Origin: an uncultured Clostridia bacterium
GTDB lineage: Bacteria > Bacillota > Clostridia > Oscillospirales > Ruminococcaceae
Assembly: GCA_944388825.1 (NCBI GenBank)
Contig: CALXKG010000123.1
Span: 1-6,119, forward strand
Length of the DNA stretch: 6,119 bases
Direction of reading: 5' to 3'
Part shown: one piece after another, positions 1 through 5,303 of the stretch
Position numbering within the stretch: the stretch's first letter is position 1
How the letters are laid out: each line of letters starts with the position of its first letter
The notes under the pieces: model-generated
The model's database searches: none
What the model saw: the letters and a program-made list of their open reading frames with translations, nothing else
Told to the model about the DNA's origin: nothing
Position numbers and translations under genes: made by a program

Positions 1-172
1 CGTAGGGGAAGCGGGCGGGGTCTAAAATATCCGCCTTTTCCACCGTCACCCGGTCGTACAGGGAGACCGACTGCATCACCATATCCATCAAATGATAGCC
101 GTCTTCCCGCACCCCGGTGATGTCGAGGGAGAGGTTTAACTTCCCGTAGGCGCGCAGGGTGATCTTGTCCAT
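1..172 (-). CDS. ispE: 4-diphosphocytidyl-2-C-methyl-D-erythritol kinase, N-terminal part (cut by window edge)
   Basis: IspE is a GHMP-family kinase that phosphorylates the 2-hydroxyl of CDP-methylerythritol with ATP, in the cytosolic MEP pathway to isoprenoid precursors. Only the first 57 codons are present; family members run to roughly 280-300 residues, so the rest lies beyond the left edge. The start MDKITLRAYGKLNLSLDITG followed by REDGYH and a MVMQSVSLYD stretch is the family's N-terminal signature. Lys11 in the AYGKLNLSL motif aligns with the conserved active-site lysine (Lys10 in E. coli). A glycine replaces the alanine usual just before this lysine. The ATG at 172 follows an AGGAGG (179-184) with a 6-base spacer. 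That site overlaps the stop codon of the upstream DUF362 gene (TAG at 183-185), so translation is probably coupled. It is the fourth gene of the leftward operon. Family assignment is secure from the N-terminus alone; whether the gene is intact cannot be seen. Confidence 0.9.
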   Translation of the reverse strand, partial: MDKITLRAYGKLNLSLDITGVREDGYHLMDMVMQSVSLYDRVTVEKADILDPARFPY

Positions 173-182
173 ATCCTTCCTC

Positions 183-1331
183 CTACAGCCGCAGCAGCGG
201 GTTCTGCCGGATGCCGATCACATGGACCGGGCACATCTCGTGGCAGCAAAAGCAGCGGATGCAGCGGCTTTTCTCGATGACCGCCCGGCCGTTTACGACC
301 GCGATCGTGTGGGCGGGGCAGCTTTCGGCGCATTTGCCGCAGCCGACGCAGCCCTTGCCGATATAGGGCCGGGCGGTAAACCACCTTTCGACCACAGGCT
401 TAAAAAGCCCCCGCAGGAAACCGGGGACGTGGCTGGAAAAATCGGAGGCGGCGGTTTTCGGCAGGATAAAGGGGGGGATTTCCGGCAGCGGGCCGCCCAC
501 AAGTCCGACGCGTCCCTTCTCCGGCAGCAGCCCCCGCTCGACGGCCGCCTGCAAAGTCGGGACCCGGCTTTCCGGCAGGCCGGTAAAGGCGGCAAGCGCC
601 CGGTCCAGCCGGTGGGGGTCTTCCGATGCAAACAGCAGCCCCACCTGTTTTTTCCGCCCGGAAGAGGGGCCGTCCCCCTCCATCGCCTCGACCGCGTCGC
701 AGATGGTGATGGCGGGCGAGACCGTCTCGCAGAGGTCTACGAGCATCCGGCCGAAGTCTGCCTTCTCGGGGTAGCGCCAGTGGTAGTCCGGCTTGGTCAG
801 GCCGGGGATGCAGCCGAACAGGTTCTTGACCCCGCCGGATAGGCCGGTCATGCAGTGGGTCTTGAGCTTGCAGATGTTGACCAGCAGGTCCGCCTCCGCC
901 GCCGGGCGGATAACCGGGAAGATATGGCTGACGCGGGCGGCCGGCGCTTCCCGCTCGACCGACGTAAAATCGTCGTTCAGCCGCACCCCTTCCGCCCTGG
1001 CGGCCGCCTCCATCCCGGTGGCGGCGTAGATGCCGGAGAGGGCCGCGCGGTTGTACAGCCCGCCGGGGGAGTCGGCGATCGTAATATCTTCCGCCGCGAT
1101 CCCCCGCTTTTTCAGCGCCCGGATGACCGCCTGTACGATAACCGGGTGGGTGGTGGTCGCCTCCTCCGGGCGGCGCTTCATTAAAAGGTTCGGTTTCAGC
1201 GTCACCTTCATGCCGGGCCGGACCAGGCGGTCAAAGCCCAGCAGCGCAAACAGCGCTTCCACCGCCTCCGCCGCGGCGTCCGGCTGGTAGCCGGGAAGCC
1301 GCTTGACCCCGACCGGGGCGTCCGCCGTCAC
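183..1331 (-). CDS. DUF362 domain protein with C-terminal 2x[4Fe-4S] ferredoxin domain
   Basis: A 382-residue protein in two parts. Residues about 5-300 are a DUF362 domain: VTLKPNLL near 45-52, ITIADSPGG near 100, the LLVNICKLKTH...GGVKNLFG block near 150-175, and the DAVEAMEGDGP motif. The tail carries two 4Fe-4S motifs: C328-x2-C331-x2-C334-x3-C338-P and C357-x2-C360-x2-C363-x3-C367-P, plus an extra Cys362. This architecture is common in clostridia and archaea, but no reaction is established for it; an electron-transfer or redox role is inferred from the clusters. No signal peptide or membrane segment is visible, so it is probably cytosolic. The start is a GTG at 1331 within a GTGA overlap with the aminotransferase stop, preceded by AAAGGAG at a suitable distance. 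The next gene, ispE, begins 10 bases after the stop. The family call is firm; function is unknown. Confidence 0.9.
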   Translation of the reverse strand: MTADAPVGVKRLPGYQPDAAAEAVEALFALLGFDRLVRPGMKVTLKPNLLMKRRPEEATTTHPVIVQAVIRALKKRGIAAEDITIADSPGGLYNRAALSGIYAATGMEAAARAEGVRLNDDFTSVEREAPAARVSHIFPVIRPAAEADLLVNICKLKTHCMTGLSGGVKNLFGCIPGLTKPDYHWRYPEKADFGRMLVDLCETVSPAITICDAVEAMEGDGPSSGRKKQVGLLFASEDPHRLDRALAAFTGLPESRVPTLQAAVERGLLPEKGRVGLVGGPLPEIPPFILPKTAASDFSSHVPGFLRGLFKPVVERWFTARPYIGKGCVGCGKCAESCPAHTIAVVNGRAVIEKSRCIRCFCCHEMCPVHVIGIRQNPLLRL

Positions 1332-2512
1332 GCCTCTTTCTCCTTTTTCAGGATCTCCAAAAACGCGGCGATCCCCTTGGCCGCCTGGGTCAAATGGTTG
1401 ACCGAGTAGCAGTAGGAGACCCGGATATACCCCTCCCCGCTCGCGCCGAAGGCGTCCCCCGGGACCACCGCGATCTTCTTTTCGTAGAGCAGCCGCTCGC
1501 AGAATTCCTCGGAGGTGAGGCCGGTGGATTTGATGCAGGGGAAGACGTAAAACGCCCCCTCCGGCTCAAAGGTGTGCAGCCCCATCCTGTTGAAGGCGTC
1601 GACGATAAACCGGCGGCGGAGGTTATACTCCTCCCGCATCGCCTCGACGGTCGACAGGCAGTGCTCCATCGCCTCGACCGCGGCCCACTGGGCGGTGGTC
1701 GGCGCGCACATCAGCGCGTACTGGTGGATCTTGAGCATCTGCTTCATAGCCGCCGCCGGGCCGCAGAGGTACCCCAGCCGCCAGCCGGTCATCGAAAAAG
1801 CCTTGGAAAAGCCGCCGACGATGACCGTCCGGTCCTTCATCCCGTCTATTTCGGCGATCGAGACGTGCCGGCCGTTGTAGGTGAGCTCGGCATAGATCTC
1901 GTCCGACAGGACGACGATGTCCGGATGCCGCCGCAGCACTCCGGCGACCGCCTCCAGGTCCTCCCGGCGCATGATGCTGCCGGTGGGGTTGTTGGGGAAG
2001 GGCAGCACCAGCAGCTTGGTCTTCGGGGTGATCGCCGCCTCCAGCTCGGCCGCCGTCAGCCGGAATTTGTTTTCCTCCTTCAGCGGGACCGGCACCGGGA
2101 CGCCGTAGGTCAGCGTGACGATCGGCGCGTAGGCGACATAGCTGGGCTCGGGGATCAGCACCTCGTCCCCCGGCTCGACAAACGCCCGGACGCAGAGGTC
2201 GATCCCTTCGCTGCCGCCGACGGTGACGAAAATCTCGTCCTCCGGGTGGTAGGAAAGGTGAAAGCGGTTTTCCATATATTTCGCGATGGATCTCCGCAGC
2301 TCGGCCAGGCCGGAATTGGCGGTGTAGCGGGTGTTGCCCCGCTGGAGGTTGTCGATCGCGGCCCGGCGGATGGCGTAAGGGGTCTTAAAGTCCGGCTCGC
2401 CAACGCCGAGCGAGACGACCCCCTCCATCTCGTTGGCGATGTCGAAGAACCGGCGGATGCCGGAGGGTTTGAGTTCCGCCGTCCGTTTTGCAATCAGTCT
2501 TTCAATACCCAT
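1328..2512 (-). CDS. PLP-dependent class I/II aminotransferase
   Basis: A 394-residue fold-type-I aminotransferase, full length for the family. It would transfer an amino group between an amino acid and a 2-oxo acid in the cytosol; the substrate cannot be told from sequence, and aspartate or aromatic aminotransferase are the usual database names. Visible motifs: GVGEPDF (36-42), Tyr125 in PEPSYVAY, Asn175 in FPNNPTG, Asp204 and Tyr207 in SDEIY, the PLP-binding Lys237 in GFSKAFSMTGWRLGY with Arg245, and the substrate-carboxylate arginine Arg364 in YIRVSY. All key residues are present. The start ATG shares one base with the stop of the upstream regulator (TGATG). The nearest AAAGGAG (2528-2534) ends 15 bases before the ATG, too far for efficient independent initiation, so coupled reinitiation is likely. 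Clostridial homologues of this type begin with a similar short lead into a PSGIRxFFD segment, supporting this start. An Lrp gene directly upstream suggests amino-acid-responsive control. Confidence 0.93.
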   Translation of the reverse strand: MGIERLIAKRTAELKPSGIRRFFDIANEMEGVVSLGVGEPDFKTPYAIRRAAIDNLQRGNTRYTANSGLAELRRSIAKYMENRFHLSYHPEDEIFVTVGGSEGIDLCVRAFVEPGDEVLIPEPSYVAYAPIVTLTYGVPVPVPLKEENKFRLTAAELEAAITPKTKLLVLPFPNNPTGSIMRREDLEAVAGVLRRHPDIVVLSDEIYAELTYNGRHVSIAEIDGMKDRTVIVGGFSKAFSMTGWRLGYLCGPAAAMKQMLKIHQYALMCAPTTAQWAAVEAMEHCLSTVEAMREEYNLRRRFIVDAFNRMGLHTFEPEGAFYVFPCIKSTGLTSEEFCERLLYEKKIAVVPGDAFGASGEGYIRVSYCYSVNHLTQAAKGIAAFLEILKKEKEA

Positions 2513-2994
2513 CAGAATGAAACGTTTCTCCTTTCGTCGATCCCGCGGCCGCCCATGACGACGCCGCCTTCCTTATAGCGGGAAAGGAGGAAATGGGTGG
2601 CGGTGGAGAGCACCCCTTCCAGCGGGGAGAGCCGCTGGGAGACAAAGAGGGCGATGTCCTTAAAGGACTTGCCTTCGATCTGCACCAGCAGGTCATAGCC
2701 GCCGCTCATCAGATAGACCGAACGCACCTCGTCAAAATCGGCGACGGTGTGGGCGATCTCCTCAAAGCCGTAGTTCAGTTTCGGGCTGACCCGCACCTCG
2801 ATAAAAGCCTCGACCCGCTCGGCGTCCGGGAGCTTGTCGTAATCGATCAGCGGCTTATACCCGCGGATGACCCCGTCCGCCTCGTACCGGGCGATGCGGG
2901 CGGCGATTTCTTCCTCTGCCTCGCCGGTCATGACGGAAATCTCCGCCGGCTGGAGCCGGGCGTTGCCGGAAAGGATCTGTAACAGCTGGTCCAT
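2512..2994 (-). CDS. Lrp/AsnC family transcriptional regulator
   Basis: A 160-residue DNA-binding regulator. Residues about 3-50 form the winged helix-turn-helix (LLQILSGNARLQPAEISVMT, then AARIARYEADGVIRGYKPLI). Residues about 65-145 form the RAM ligand-binding and oligomerisation domain, including the typical SGGYDLLVQIEGKS segment. Length and domain order match the family. Members bind amino acids and act as octamers or similar assemblies on nearby genes, often including their own. The frame stays open upstream to 3099, but the Met at 2994 is preferred: it follows GAAAGGGG (3001-3008) with a 6-base spacer, and homology begins here, while the 35 extra upstream residues look like non-coding leader. 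It overlaps the aminotransferase start by one base and heads the leftward operon. The amino acid sensed is unknown; the aminotransferase substrate is the natural guess. Confidence 0.92.
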   Translation of the reverse strand: MDQLLQILSGNARLQPAEISVMTGEAEEEIAARIARYEADGVIRGYKPLIDYDKLPDAERVEAFIEVRVSPKLNYGFEEIAHTVADFDEVRSVYLMSGGYDLLVQIEGKSFKDIALFVSQRLSPLEGVLSTATHFLLSRYKEGGVVMGGRGIDERRNVSF

Positions 2995-3000
2995 AAAGGT

Positions 3001-3008
3001 CCCCTTTC
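3001..3008 (-). promoter_or_regulatory. Ribosome binding site of the Lrp-family gene
   Basis: GAAAGGGG on the minus strand, 6 bases before the ATG at 2994. It decides the start, since the open frame extends 35 codons further upstream without a comparable site. Confidence 0.75.
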
Positions 3009-3018
3009 TTGATGACTG

Positions 3019-3038
3019 GCAAAAGCGGGCGCTTTTGC
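3019..3038 (-). other. Inverted repeat / hairpin in the leader of the Lrp operon
   Basis: GCAAAAGC and GCTTTTGC arms (8 bp, 9 if the inner G-C pair is counted) flank a 4-base centre. It lies just upstream of the regulator's ribosome binding site. In the mRNA it would be a stable stem-loop, but no T-run follows on the minus strand, so it is not an intrinsic terminator. As DNA it could be an operator for autoregulation. Both roles are inference. Confidence 0.45.
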
Positions 3039-3104
3039 ACAGGGTCAGGCGTAAACGGTGGAAAACGTACCGCCGCTTGTCCAAAAAACGGTTATACAAA
3101 AAAG

Positions 3105-3133
3105 ATTATATCACCTTTTGGGCAGAAAAAAAA
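3105..3133 (-). promoter_or_regulatory. Candidate sigma-A promoter of the Lrp-aminotransferase operon
   Basis: A perfect TATAAT -10 box on the minus strand at 3105-3110. Seventeen bases upstream the -35 position (3128-3133) is only TTTTTT, a poor match that lies inside the T-run of the neighbouring palindrome. If used, the transcript would start near 3098 and have a leader of about 100 bases. The region is AT-rich, so a TATAAT by chance is not unlikely. Confidence 0.4.
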
Positions 3134-3150
3134 GCCCCGCGGGGCTTTTT
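3126..3150 (-). terminator. Terminator-like perfect palindrome between divergent genes
   Basis: A 22-bp perfect palindrome at 3129-3150 (core AGCCCCGCGGGGCT flanked by A5 and T5). On the minus strand it runs into eight consecutive T (3126-3133), and on the plus strand into five T and then a T-rich stretch. It has the form of an intrinsic terminator in either direction. No gene ends here: the Lrp operon leaves leftward and the permease gene rightward. It may therefore be a roadblock insulating the two promoters, or an attenuator if either promoter lies further back than predicted. Confidence 0.55.
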
Positions 3151-3227
3151 GCGTTATTTTTTCAGTCATAGGAAAATGTAAGCGGTTTTTTTCTCCATTT
3201 TTTCAATATCAAATCGAAAAAAATCTA

Positions 3228-3256
3228 TTTTCAAACGGCGCAAAAAAAGGTAAAAT
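3228..3256 (+). promoter_or_regulatory. Candidate sigma-A promoter of the TauE/SafE permease gene
   Basis: TTTTCA (3228-3233) and TAAAAT (3251-3256) are separated by 17 bases. Transcription would start near 3263, giving a leader of about 60 bases. The match is fair, but the sequence is AT-rich, so chance similarity is possible. Confidence 0.5.
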
Positions 3257-3263
3257 AAAAGTA

Positions 3264-3295
3264 ACCGGTTTCGGGCGGCGGAAAGCCCGGAAGGT
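3264..3295 (+). other. Hairpin at the 5' end of the permease leader
   Basis: CGGGC (3272-3276) pairs with GCCCG (3285-3289), extended by TT/AA and ACC/GGT with small bulges. It sits at the predicted transcript start, where an AACCGGTT palindrome (3263-3270) also lies. It might stabilise the mRNA or be a repressor site. No T-run follows, so it is not a terminator. Confidence 0.3.
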
Positions 3296-3324
3296 CAAAC
3301 GGAAACAGGAAAGGTGGATTCTCC

Positions 3325-4122
3325 ATGATAGCGGTCATATTGTTCGCCGTCTGCCTCATCGCCTCGACCGTCGGGGCGGTCGCCGGGTACGGCGGCGGGG
3401 TCATCATCAAACCGGTGCTGGACGCGCTGGGGGTTATGCCGGTGTCGACCATCAGCTTCCTTTCGGGGTGCACGGTGCTTTCCATGTCGGCGGTGTCGCT
3501 GGTGAGAAGCCGGGGCAACGGGGTCCGGCTGCGGCTGCGGACGACGACCCCGCTCGCCGCCGGCGCGGCCGCCGGGGGGCTGATCGGCAAATACCTCTTT
3601 GAAATGGTCAAGACGGGGTCGGACGAAAATATGCTGGGGCTTACCCAGTCGTTCCTGCTGCTGCTGACGACGGTGGGGGTGTTTGTCTATACCCTCAAAA
3701 AAGACCGGCTCCCCTCTTACCGGCTGGAAAACCTGCCGGTCTGCCTGCTGGTGGGGCTGGCGCTGGGGGTCGTGTCGGCCTTCCTGGGGATCGGCGGCGG
3801 GCCGCTCAATGTGGCGCTGCTCTTTTTCTTCTTTTCGATGGACGCGAAAGAAGCGGCGAAGAACTCCATCTTCATCATCCTCTTTTCCCAGACGGCGAGT
3901 TTGCTGAGCGCGCTGGTCCAGGCAAACGTCCCGGAGTTCGCCTGGTACAACCTGCTTCTGATGATGGCGGGCGGCATCGGCGGGGCGCTTCTGGGCGGGG
4001 CATGGTCCAAACGGATGGACAACCGGGCGGTCGAAAAGCTGCTGATGGCGCTGATGCTGGTCATCATCGGCATCAACGTCTATAACGTCGTCCAGTACGC
4101 GGTCCCGGTGTTCGGCGGCTAA
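3325..4122 (+). CDS. TauE/SafE family membrane permease (putative anion/sulfite exporter)
   Basis: A 265-residue, very hydrophobic protein with about eight membrane segments in two halves. Each half carries the family's glycine-rich motif: GYGGGVIIKP at 21-30 and GIGGGPLNV at 155-163. Hydrophobic stretches lie near 1-20, 36-60, 74-92, 108-124, 137-153, 159-172, 181-200, 207-228 and 238-258. TauE/SafE proteins are cytoplasmic-membrane carriers associated with export or uptake of sulfite, sulfoacetate and related organic anions; the substrate here is unknown, and no sulfur-metabolism neighbour helps. The ATG follows AGGAAAGGTGG with a suitable 7-base spacer. The gene appears to be transcribed alone: divergent from the Lrp operon and convergent with the next gene. 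Length is typical for the short two-repeat members. The family call is firm, the substrate is not. Confidence 0.9.
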   Translation: MIAVILFAVCLIASTVGAVAGYGGGVIIKPVLDALGVMPVSTISFLSGCTVLSMSAVSLVRSRGNGVRLRLRTTTPLAAGAAAGGLIGKYLFEMVKTGSDENMLGLTQSFLLLLTTVGVFVYTLKKDRLPSYRLENLPVCLLVGLALGVVSAFLGIGGGPLNVALLFFFFSMDAKEAAKNSIFIILFSQTASLLSALVQANVPEFAWYNLLLMMAGGIGGALLGGAWSKRMDNRAVEKLLMALMLVIIGINVYNVVQYAVPVFGG

Positions 4123-4280
4123 AGCGCGTTTGAAAACCCCTGTATTGCCGGATCATCCGCTGAAAAGAGGGGGATACCGGGACGAAAGGCGCAGGAATAC
4201 GCCCGTATTGCAGTCTTTCGGACGCCGCAGACGCCTCTTTTCAGTAGAATGAGACAGGGATAAGGGATCTCATACACGCT
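4123..4280. other. Nested inverted-repeat element filling a convergent intergenic gap
   Basis: The whole 158-base gap between two convergent genes can fold on itself. The pairs run from outside in: AGCGCGT 4123-4129 with ACACGCT 4274-4280 (6 of 7 pair); CCCTGT 4138-4143 with ACAGGG 4254-4259; CTGAAAAGAGG 4160-4170 with CCTCTTTTCAG 4234-4244 (11 of 11); CGAAAGGC 4183-4190 with GTCTTTCG 4213-4220 (one G-T pair); AATACG 4196-4201 with CGTATT 4204-4209. A small near-palindrome CGGATCATCCG (4149-4159) lies in one internal loop. No T-tract follows on either strand, so it is not a standard intrinsic terminator, although ending both convergent transcripts is a plausible role. Alternatives are a small structured RNA or a short mobile repeat of MITE/REP type. 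No target-site duplication is evident. Confidence 0.55.
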
Positions 4281-4793
4281 CTAAACTTCCGCGCCGTTTT
4301 TCAGCACGGTATTCGGCTGCAGCCAGCCCTCGGGGGAGACGGTCCGGATATACTGGGCGTAGGGCATCCGGTTTTTAAAGGTGTAAGCCCATTCCCCGTC
4401 CTCATAGGAAAAACGGACCGACACCCAGCCGTCTCCGGCGTCGGCGACCTCCCCCTTCCCCTCGCCGACCGCGCTGCGGGTGTAAAAGGTGAAGCGTTCC
4501 GTCCCCTCCTCCGCCCACTCCCGGCGGGTGCCGCTGGAATCGGAAAGCATACTGTAAAGGGTGAGGCGGTTGTGGCTGGAGAGGAGGATGCGCTCCCCGT
4601 CCAGCGTCACGACCACCCGGGCGGTGGAGCCGAAGGTGTACTCCAGCGCCCGCTGGTAACGCTGGTAGCGGAAGTAGATGTGGCAGGTCAGGACGACAAA
4701 CAGCACCCCCGCCGCCAGCAGGATAAAGGCGAGGGCAATAAAAATACGGCTGCCGGTATGGCGGGTCCTGGGTTTTTCGGGCATATCAAACAT
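4281..4793 (-). CDS. Small single-pass membrane protein of unknown function
   Basis: A 170-residue protein I do not recognise. A short, positively charged N-terminus (KPRTRHTGSR) precedes one strong hydrophobic segment at about 17-38. Basic residues just after it (RYQRYQR) come before a soluble domain of about 125 residues rich in charged and aromatic residues (for example TRREWAEEGTERFTFYT and the final YAQYIRTVSPEGWLQP). The segment could be an uncleaved anchor; topology is not decided by the charges, which occur on both sides. The soluble part looks like a beta-rich domain, but that is only an impression. The ATG at 4793 follows AAGGAGG with a 7-base spacer, which favours it over the Met three codons later. 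It is convergent with the permease gene and divergent from the TSCPD gene, so it seems to stand alone. Confidence 0.75.
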   Translation of the reverse strand: MFDMPEKPRTRHTGSRIFIALAFILLAAGVLFVVLTCHIYFRYQRYQRALEYTFGSTARVVVTLDGERILLSSHNRLTLYSMLSDSSGTRREWAEEGTERFTFYTRSAVGEGKGEVADAGDGWVSVRFSYEDGEWAYTFKNRMPYAQYIRTVSPEGWLQPNTVLKNGAEV

Positions 4794-4816
4794 AGCGGAG
4801 CCTCCTTACTGTCTTT

Positions 4817-4845
4817 AGTGTAACATATTCCGCCCGCCCCCGCAA
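4817..4845 (-). promoter_or_regulatory. Candidate extended -10 promoter of the 170-residue membrane protein gene
   Basis: On the minus strand TTGCGG (4840-4845) and TACACT (4817-4822) are 17 bases apart, and the -10 is preceded by TG at the extended -10 position. The leader would be short, with the AAGGAGG almost immediately after the start of transcription. Confidence 0.5.
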
Positions 4846-4922
4846 GCGCGGCTGCAAAATTCAGGGTATTTTTGAAGATCCACTGGCGGAAAACCGGCAA
4901 TCATAAACCCCCGGGACGCGGC

Positions 4923-4951
4923 TTGACGGATAAAGGGTTTTGCGGTAGAAT
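4923..4951 (+). promoter_or_regulatory. Sigma-A promoter of the TSCPD gene
   Basis: TTGACG (4923-4928) and TAGAAT (4946-4951), each one mismatch from consensus, with exactly 17 bases between them. Transcription would begin near 4958, about 28 bases before the ATG. This is the best promoter in the window. Confidence 0.75.
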
Positions 4952-4970
4952 AGGGGTACGGAAAATACAG

Positions 4971-4978
4971 AAAGGAAG
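4971..4978 (+). promoter_or_regulatory. Ribosome binding site of the TSCPD gene
   Basis: AAAGGAAG, 7 bases before the ATG at 4986. It decides the start: the frame is open upstream to a Met at 4872, but that lies before the promoter and cannot be on this transcript. Confidence 0.75.
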
Positions 4979-4985
4979 TGCCCAT

Positions 4986-5252
4986 ATGGCGTCTTATACC
5001 TACACCCCCCGGGGGACCTGCTCCCGGAAGATCGACTTTACGCTGGAAAACGGCATTGTAAAGGCCGTCCAGTTCACCGGCGGCTGCTCCGGCAACACCC
5101 AGGGGGTCGCGGCCCTCTGCATCGGCCGGCCGGCGGAAGAGGTCGTGAAGGCCATCAAGGGGATCCGCTGCGGGATGAAGCCCACCTCCTGCCCCGACCA
5201 GCTGGCGAACGCGCTGGAACAGGCGATCGAGGCGGAAAAGAAAAACGCGTGA
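4986..5252 (+). CDS. Stand-alone TSCPD domain protein (TIGR03905-like)
   Basis: An 88-residue protein made of a single TSCPD domain, named for the TSCPD motif seen here at 67-71. The conserved pattern is visible: GTCS (Cys12), FTGGCSGN (Cys34), GIRCGMKPTSCPDQLA (Cys62 and Cys69), plus Cys45. The same domain occurs at the C-terminus of some class II ribonucleotide reductases; the small stand-alone form is widespread in anaerobic Firmicutes and has no established function. The cysteines suggest metal binding or redox activity (inference). No signal peptide or membrane segment is seen, so it should be cytosolic. The gene has its own near-consensus promoter and its own terminator eight bases after the stop, so it is a monocistronic unit. 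A long alternative start upstream is rejected because it precedes the promoter. Confidence 0.88.
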   Translation: MASYTYTPRGTCSRKIDFTLENGIVKAVQFTGGCSGNTQGVAALCIGRPAEEVVKAIKGIRCGMKPTSCPDQLANALEQAIEAEKKNA

Positions 5253-5259
5253 GAAACGG

Positions 5260-5292
5260 AAAACGGCTGTCCTAAGCGGGCAGCCGTTTTTT
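5260..5292 (+). terminator. Intrinsic terminator of the TSCPD gene, probably bidirectional
   Basis: AAAACGGCTG and CAGCCGTTTT pair perfectly over 10 bp. Three further pairs (TCC with GGG, one G-U) close a TAAGC loop, and the stem is followed by six T (5287-5292). On the minus strand the same stem ends in four T, and the convergent repeat-protein gene stops at 5304, so it can serve both transcripts. Confidence 0.9.
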
Positions 5293-5303
5293 GTATATAG
5301 GGA

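Larger units (their letters stand above)
2995..3324. other. Divergent intergenic region (330 bases)
   Basis: This gap between the Lrp-family gene and the permease gene holds, from left to right: the Lrp leader with its hairpin, a candidate leftward promoter, the terminator-like palindrome, an AT-rich A/T-tract segment (about 3155-3260) with a candidate rightward promoter, and the permease leader with a hairpin. I see no small ORF with a convincing ribosome binding site, no tRNA and no recognisable riboswitch. Confidence 0.6.

Noticed and set aside
159..842. Plus-strand open frame of 227 codons opposite the DUF362 gene
   Set aside because: Shadow frame. The minus strand has clear DUF362 and 4Fe-4S motifs and coupled starts.
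2519..2528. GAAACGTTTC palindrome at the regulator-aminotransferase junction
   Set aside because: It lies within coding sequence at the 3' end of the regulator gene, is only 10 bp, and such short palindromes are common by chance.
1394..2578. Long plus-strand open frame of 394 codons opposite the aminotransferase
   Set aside because: It is a shadow of the G+C-rich minus-strand gene. It has no family resemblance and low-complexity Asp/Arg/His-rich composition, while the minus strand has complete aminotransferase motifs.
2995..3099. 35-residue N-terminal extension of the Lrp-family protein
   Set aside because: The ribosome binding site at 3001-3008 and the start of homology both point to the Met at 2994, and the predicted transcript start near 3098 would exclude the upstream Met.
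3009..3602. Plus-strand open frame of 197 codons crossing the intergenic region into the permease gene
   Set aside because: It passes through the terminator-like palindrome and predicted promoters and overlaps the permease in another frame. The translation is basic and repetitive.
4123..4280. Possibility that the nested inverted repeats are 6S RNA or a known riboswitch
   Set aside because: I could not match the conserved sequence blocks of any known class, and the position between two gene 3' ends does not suit a riboswitch.
4872..4985. 38-residue N-terminal extension of the TSCPD protein
   Set aside because: It would start upstream of the strong promoter at 4923-4951 and has no ribosome binding site. 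The domain begins at the later Met.
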